Of a stretch of DNA of 9,199 nucleotides, positions 5,539 through 9,199 are shown one piece after another (position 1 is the stretch's first letter; each line of letters starts with the position of its first letter). The notes under the pieces are model-generated. The model ran no database searches. It had not been told where the DNA came from and saw nothing but the letters and a program-made list of their open reading frames with translations. The DNA is from Microcaldota archaeon (lineage in GTDB: Archaea > Micrarchaeota > Micrarchaeia > Micrarchaeales > CABMGC01), in NCBI GenBank assembly GCA_027340645.1, contig DAHWQN010000019.1:1-9199 (forward strand). The letters are read 5' to 3'. A program made the translations under genes and the position numbers.

Positions 5539-6207
5539 ATGCCTAAAGAGCATCCCGGATTCATCGATATATACAAAGTGCTGAGGCGCCGCTTCGGATT
5601 TTTGGATTGGTGGCCAGGCAACACTCCAGATGAGATACTTATTGGTGCAATACTTACTCAAAACACCAGCTGGAAGAATGTTGAGAAGGCAATAACAAAT
5701 CTGAAGCGCAGTCATCTGCTTTCAGTGCCGAACATGTCAAGGGCACGAACAAGTATAATAGAGAGATGCATACGTCCGAGTGGTTATTACCGGCAGAAGG
5801 CGCAGAGACTGAAGAAAGTATGTGAATACATACTTGAGAACTATGGTTCGCTGGGCAAGTTCCTTGGCAAAGAGTCGGCAGAGCTGCGCGAAGAGCTTCT
5901 CTCACTAAAAGGGATAGGTCTGGAAACAGCAGATTCAATAATACTTTATGCCGCTGAAAAACCGGTGTTCGTCATAGATGCTTACACTAGAAGAATCGTA
6001 GGCCGGATATATGGTGAAAAAGAAGAAAAAGAGTACAATGTTCTGCAGCAGCGCATACAGAATAGCATACCCAAGGATACAGGACTATACAACGACTTCC
6101 ATGCGCAGATTGTAGAACTTGGGAAAAACTACTGCAGGAAGAAGCCATTGTGCAGAGACTGCCCGCTGTTAAGAATATGCGATTTCAGCTTGAAAAATCA
6201 ATACTGA
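5539..6207 (+). CDS. Endonuclease III-superfamily (HhH-GPD) DNA glycosylase, probably monofunctional
   Basis: Base-excision repair glycosylase of 222 residues. An N-terminal helical part contains 'ILIGAILTQNTSWKNVEKAI' (residues 34-52, the substrate-pocket region). The helix-hairpin-helix is 'LLSLKGIGLETADSI' (121-134), followed by 'KPVFVIDAYTRRIVGRIYG' with the catalytic aspartate D147. At the position of the lysine that makes E. coli Nth a lyase (GVGRKTA) this protein has Glu129 (GIGLETA). It is therefore expected to remove damaged bases without AP-lyase activity, as in MagIII-type 3-methyladenine glycosylases. A C-terminal 4Fe-4S loop has C199, C205, C208 and C214, spaced 5-2-5 rather than the 6-2-5 of E. 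coli Nth. The gene starts on the base after the rpl11 stop. Its target lesion is unclear; alkylated bases are one guess. Family secure, specificity inferred. Confidence 0.87.
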   Translation: MPKEHPGFIDIYKVLRRRFGFLDWWPGNTPDEILIGAILTQNTSWKNVEKAITNLKRSHLLSVPNMSRARTSIIERCIRPSGYYRQKAQRLKKVCEYILENYGSLGKFLGKESAELREELLSLKGIGLETADSIILYAAEKPVFVIDAYTRRIVGRIYGEKEEKEYNVLQQRIQNSIPKDTGLYNDFHAQIVELGKNYCRKKPLCRDCPLLRICDFSLKNQY

Positions 6208-6231
6208 ACTATCAGATGCCCTCACGGCACT

Positions 6232-8775
6232 TCATTTACTGCCCACAGAGTTCGATGTAACCGAGTTGCTGGCCGAATTATTAGTAATGCTGTTTACAAC
6301 TAATACATTTGATGCGGCGCTGACTTTTATTGCGTTGGATGTAGTGCCGGAGCTTGAGTTTGAACTTGTTGTATTTGGAACTATGTTGTTTGATGCAGAA
6401 GGCGCACCTTGTGTGCCGTTGAGATACGTTATCTTGAATATCTTTGTGTCTGGATTCATGTAAACCAGGCTCAGCTTTGCAACCGTATTGTTGTAATTCC
6501 ACAGGCATTGATAATTATTGCAGAAGTATATGAACTTGAGCATATTGCTATCGGACATCCCGCTTGCAAATACTGCAACACTGGTTATGTTTAAAGGAAG
6601 TTTCGGATTCTGCACTCCAGAGTATATGACCAGCAGCAGCTCTCCATTCGTCTTATTGTAAGCAAGATTCGGCTGTACTGTAAAGTTGCCTGTGTTCTGG
6701 TTGTAAAATGCCGTATAGGATAGCGGCGATATCGCCTGCTGGCCTGCTGTGCTGTTGAATGTGAGGAAGCTGTCTCCAGCTATCCCATTCTCAGTGTATA
6801 CATACGCATTTACTCCGCTACCTGAAAACCTAAAGTCAAGAGCACTGCCGTTCGCAGATTCGAATATGCTCGTCAGCGGCCCATAGCCATAATATTGCGC
6901 CATACTGCTATTGAGATACGATTCTATGAATATGCCCTGGCTTTCTTCTAACCAGATGTTCCTTACGAGGAGATAGTTTGGTTTTCCGTTTATGCTGCTC
7001 TCGAGGAATGCCGGATCGTTGCTGCTGTTCAGCAGCCATGTTGCGAACGGATCCGCCTTGGCAGGGTTCTGCGAACCCACGCTGTCAGTGACGCTTGTTC
7101 GGTTGCCCCAACCCTCTACAACGGAGCCGTCAGGCCACAAAGTAAGCACGACGCTGTTTGAAGGCGTGTTGTTCTTCAGCCATACCGTCGCATTGAGGAA
7201 CAGCGGGTTTATGAAGTCTGCCTGAGAGAATGAGCCGTACTGCGTATCATAATAGAACATCACTATAAGAATAATAACGAGAAGTACTGCTGCAATGCTG
7301 TAAAATATGATTCTTGTATCGCTATCTGTAAGCTTCTTTACTATCAAAAGAATCCAGTACAAAGTATAAGCTGAAAATATAGCCAAAGGTATTGAAACAA
7401 GCGAATTGAATCTTATGGCTGACATCTGCAGCAATGCCGTTAGTGCAAAATACGCGACCAGCATGAATATTTCTGGTTTTACGTCAAAAGAGAGCCGCGC
7501 GCTTCCGCCAAGCCAGCCCTTAGAGTCATAGACGCGCATGAGCAGATACGGCAAGAATCCAAAAAGCAATACAATCCATAAAATCACAGCAGAGCCTCCC
7601 ACCATGGAAGACAGCGCAATAATTATTGTCATCGGACTCATAAACAGAGTTATGTTGAAGCTTGCGAACAGGAATGAAAACGTAGGCGGCGTCAGCTCCT
7701 GTATTGTTGCGGCGAAGCTGCTTGTTATTACGAATCCGTTTGCTACAAATATGTTGTATATGAATCCGTACGCAGCGACATAGAACACTACAACTCCGAC
7801 AGCTATGAGCGCGATAAGAATGGTTAGCCTTCCAAGTCCGGTGAGCGCTACCTGATATCTGCTCTTGTTTTTCAGCAGCCATTTGAACAGGTACCAACCT
7901 ATTGCACCTATGGCGACAATGCCTAAGAAGTCAGGGCTCATGAGCGTCTGTGATAGCATTGACCCTGTTGCAACATAAAGCCATGAAAGCACGAACCACA
8001 CAACCATGCCTATCAGGACATATTTCATCTTGTCAAGAAGGTCCTCTTTGTCTGCTATGAATGCATATGCTGCGATAAGCACGAAGGCAAGCACATATAT
8101 AGCAACTGCAAAGGAGCTGCCGTTCCATACCAAAGACCCAACGCTAAGTGAAAGTCCGGCGAGAAATGCGTAAATAAGCAATTTCTTGCGCCTTTTTTCG
8201 TTGAGGATAAGGCCCATGAATATCAGTGCAAGTATGAGAAATATAGTAACAAATCCGTCGCCTCTGTATATGAGCGCGCTTGTGCGCGCAGCATCTCCTG
8301 CACTAAGGCCCACGAACGCCATTACTAATAATCCGAACACACGGTCCTTGCTTATAAACCTTGCAAGAACATACGCACCTACTACGTCAAGAAGGGCGAA
8401 CAGCAGCGGCACAAGCCTCATTACTGTATAATAGCTAACTCCGAAGTACTGGAGGAAGGCGTAAGGCACAAGCGTTACCCAGTACATCCCGAAAGGCTCT
8501 GCAACCAATGTAGAGGCAGGCCAGCCCGATATGCTAAGGTAATGCGGTATTGAGAAACCATGCAAAACTGCAGCACGTATTACTGAGAAGTGGTAAAATC
8601 CATCCGGCTCATAAAAACCCTGGTACTGGAGCAGGGGAATGCGTATGTATATTGTAACTACAAATACTGCGAGTATCGCAACGGCGAAGAGTATATTGCC
8701 AGCAGTCAGGAGGGATGAAAGCTTAGAGGCCTTTCCGTGTGACTTCAAATCTCCTTCTACTTCAGTATCAATCAA
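6232..8775 (-). CDS. aglB: Oligosaccharyltransferase AglB/STT3 with divergent WWDYG motif
   Basis: AglB transfers lipid-linked glycan to Asn in N-X-S/T sequons on the outer membrane face. The 847-residue protein has a cytosolic head (1-22), an N-terminal multi-helix domain (about 24-510) and a soluble external domain (about 515-790). The first acidic loop is 'FYEPDGFYHF' (E56, D58). A second acidic cluster is 'GDAARTSALIYRGDGF' (D161, D173). External loop 5 carries a TIXE motif, 'ATIQELTPP' (357-360), and 'RFNSLVSIPLA' has the conserved Arg455. The WWDYG position reads LWPDG (546-550), aligned by the fixed seven-residue distance to 'NRTSV'. Fifteen sequons lie in the external part, and the last 55 residues form a Ser/Asn/Thr-rich tail. 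The start is TTG at 8775: an in-frame TGA lies just four codons upstream and no ATG occurs before residue 97. It is divergent from a sugar nucleotidyltransferase, consistent with glycan assembly. Confidence 0.9.
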   Translation of the reverse strand: MIDTEVEGDLKSHGKASKLSSLLTAGNILFAVAILAVFVVTIYIRIPLLQYQGFYEPDGFYHFSVIRAAVLHGFSIPHYLSISGWPASTLVAEPFGMYWVTLVPYAFLQYFGVSYYTVMRLVPLLFALLDVVGAYVLARFISKDRVFGLLVMAFVGLSAGDAARTSALIYRGDGFVTIFLILALIFMGLILNEKRRKKLLIYAFLAGLSLSVGSLVWNGSSFAVAIYVLAFVLIAAYAFIADKEDLLDKMKYVLIGMVVWFVLSWLYVATGSMLSQTLMSPDFLGIVAIGAIGWYLFKWLLKNKSRYQVALTGLGRLTILIALIAVGVVVFYVAAYGFIYNIFVANGFVITSSFAATIQELTPPTFSFLFASFNITLFMSPMTIIIALSSMVGGSAVILWIVLLFGFLPYLLMRVYDSKGWLGGSARLSFDVKPEIFMLVAYFALTALLQMSAIRFNSLVSIPLAIFSAYTLYWILLIVKKLTDSDTRIIFYSIAAVLLVIILIVMFYYDTQYGSFSQADFINPLFLNATVWLKNNTPSNSVVLTLWPDGSVVEGWGNRTSVTDSVGSQNPAKADPFATWLLNSSNDPAFLESSINGKPNYLLVRNIWLEESQGIFIESYLNSSMAQYYGYGPLTSIFESANGSALDFRFSGSGVNAYVYTENGIAGDSFLTFNSTAGQQAISPLSYTAFYNQNTGNFTVQPNLAYNKTNGELLLVIYSGVQNPKLPLNITSVAVFASGMSDSNMLKFIYFCNNYQCLWNYNNTVAKLSLVYMNPDTKIFKITYLNGTQGAPSASNNIVPNTTSSNSSSGTTSNAIKVSAASNVLVVNSITNNSASNSVTSNSVGSK

Positions 8776-8801
8776 GAACCCATCTCAGAATTCCACAGCA
8801 T
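8772..8801 (-). other. Possible short upstream ORF overlapping the aglB start
   Basis: A nine-codon frame, MLWNSEMGS, runs on the minus strand from the ATG at 8801 to a TGA at 8774-8772. That stop overlaps the aglB TTG start as TTGA, the arrangement used for translational coupling. aglB has no convincing Shine-Dalgarno of its own, so termination and re-initiation could feed ribosomes to the weak TTG. The frame is too short to be statistically convincing. Confidence 0.25.
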
Positions 8802-8843
8802 GAAAATACAGTAAGCTGTGACTCTCTATTATTCATCCAAAAC

Positions 8844-8856
8844 ATATTTATAATAT
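8844..8856. promoter_or_regulatory. AT-rich TATA region between aglB (-) and the nucleotidyltransferase gene (+)
   Basis: ATATTTATAATAT holds TTTATAA (8847-8853), centred about 34 bases upstream of the ATG at 8884. It is preceded by CCAAAAC, a reasonable BRE, so it should drive the rightward gene with a leader of about seven bases. On the opposite strand the same stretch reads ATATTATAAATAT and could serve aglB with a leader of about 48 bases. The rest of the 108-base gap shows no other clear signal. Confidence 0.5.
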
Positions 8857-8883
8857 CCTTGCAAGAGTATCTGCGTGTTTCCA

Positions 8884-9199
8884 ATGCTTGACGCTGCCAT
8901 AATACTTGCTGGAGGGAAGGGTACAAGGATGAAGCAAATCACAGAGCACATTCCAAAGCCTATGATAGAGGTGCGCGGCCAGCCTCTGCTCAATTATATA
9001 ATAAAGGACCTCGGGAATCAGGGAATAAGGCGCATAGCGATATCGATAGGTTATAAGGCAGAGCAGATAATAGAGCACTATAACAGAAACAAGGGTAACT
9101 TTCCATCCGAGATTATATACGCCATAGAGGACAGGCCGCTTGGCACTGGCGGAGCTATAAAGCTCGCAGCAAAGCAGCTCGGTTCTGTAGATAACGTTC
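8884..9199 (+). CDS. Sugar-phosphate nucleotidyltransferase (3' truncated by the window)
   Basis: This enzyme family activates sugars for glycan synthesis by coupling a sugar-1-phosphate to an NTP and releasing pyrophosphate. The frame begins MLDAAIILAGGKGTRMKQ, the nucleotide-binding signature (GGxGTR), continues with 'HIPKPMIEVRGQPLLNYII' (catalytic Lys of the KPM segment), 'GIRRIAISIGYKAEQIIEHY', and 'AIEDRPLGTGGAIKLA', the LGTGGA loop near the sugar site. All of this is the N-terminal Rossmann-like domain. About 105 residues are visible and the frame runs off the right edge. The wording resembles mannose-1-phosphate guanylyltransferase or heptose/glucose-1-phosphate nucleotidyltransferases, but the specificity-determining region is outside the window. 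Divergence from aglB suggests a role in making the N-glycan donor. The TATA region at 8844-8856 is correctly placed and no Shine-Dalgarno is seen. Confidence 0.9.
   Translation, partial: MLDAAIILAGGKGTRMKQITEHIPKPMIEVRGQPLLNYIIKDLGNQGIRRIAISIGYKAEQIIEHYNRNKGNFPSEIIYAIEDRPLGTGGAIKLAAKQLGSVDNV

Noticed and set aside
6217..6229. TGCC-CTCAC-GGCA hairpin between the convergent glycosylase and aglB genes
   Set aside because: The stem is only four base pairs with no T-run after it on either strand, so it is not supportable as a terminator.

Overview
The window looks archaeal. It encodes the C-terminal part of Pelota/aDom34, an archaeal Spt5 (NGN plus KOW), ribosomal protein L11, a Trm5-type tRNA(G37) methyltransferase, an AglB/STT3 oligosaccharyltransferase and a protein with a class III (pilin-like) signal peptide. 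Archaeal TATA-like boxes sit 26-38 bases ahead of several starts, Shine-Dalgarno sequences are mostly absent, and TTG starts occur. Tight packing, a reduced ribosomal operon and the 'QSSIEFLSTYG' type of class III signal suggest a small-genome DPANN-type archaeon, perhaps Micrarchaeota. That lineage guess is inference only.

Layout: (1) 1-1926, + strand: the 3' end of pelota, then two overlapping reading frames (650-1525 and 1522-1926). Together these appear to make one glutathionylspermidine-synthetase-like, circularly permuted ATP-grasp enzyme, split by a -1 frame change near an A6 run. (2) 1960-4544, - strand, transcribed right to left: trm5, a class III signal-peptide surface protein rich in cysteines and sequons, and a small HAD-family phosphatase-like protein. 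(3) 4621-6207, + strand: spt5, rpl11 and an endonuclease III-superfamily DNA glycosylase, joined stop-to-start with no spacing. Group 3 diverges from trm5 across a perfect 14-bp palindrome that contains TTATATAA. (4) 6232-8775, - strand: a large aglB gene with a strongly altered WWDYG motif and a Ser/Asn/Thr-rich tail. (5) 8884 to the right edge, + strand: the start of a sugar-phosphate nucleotidyltransferase, divergent from aglB.

Working together: aglB and the nucleotidyltransferase fit a surface N-glycosylation locus, and the pilin-like protein, with seven N-X-S/T sequons, is a plausible substrate. Pelota, Trm5, Spt5 and L11 are information-processing genes. The best candidate for something undescribed is the split ATP-grasp ligase beside pelota. 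Next come the altered AglB catalytic motif and the symmetric divergent promoter. No RNA gene, CRISPR array, insertion sequence or gene-free stretch longer than about 125 bases was seen.
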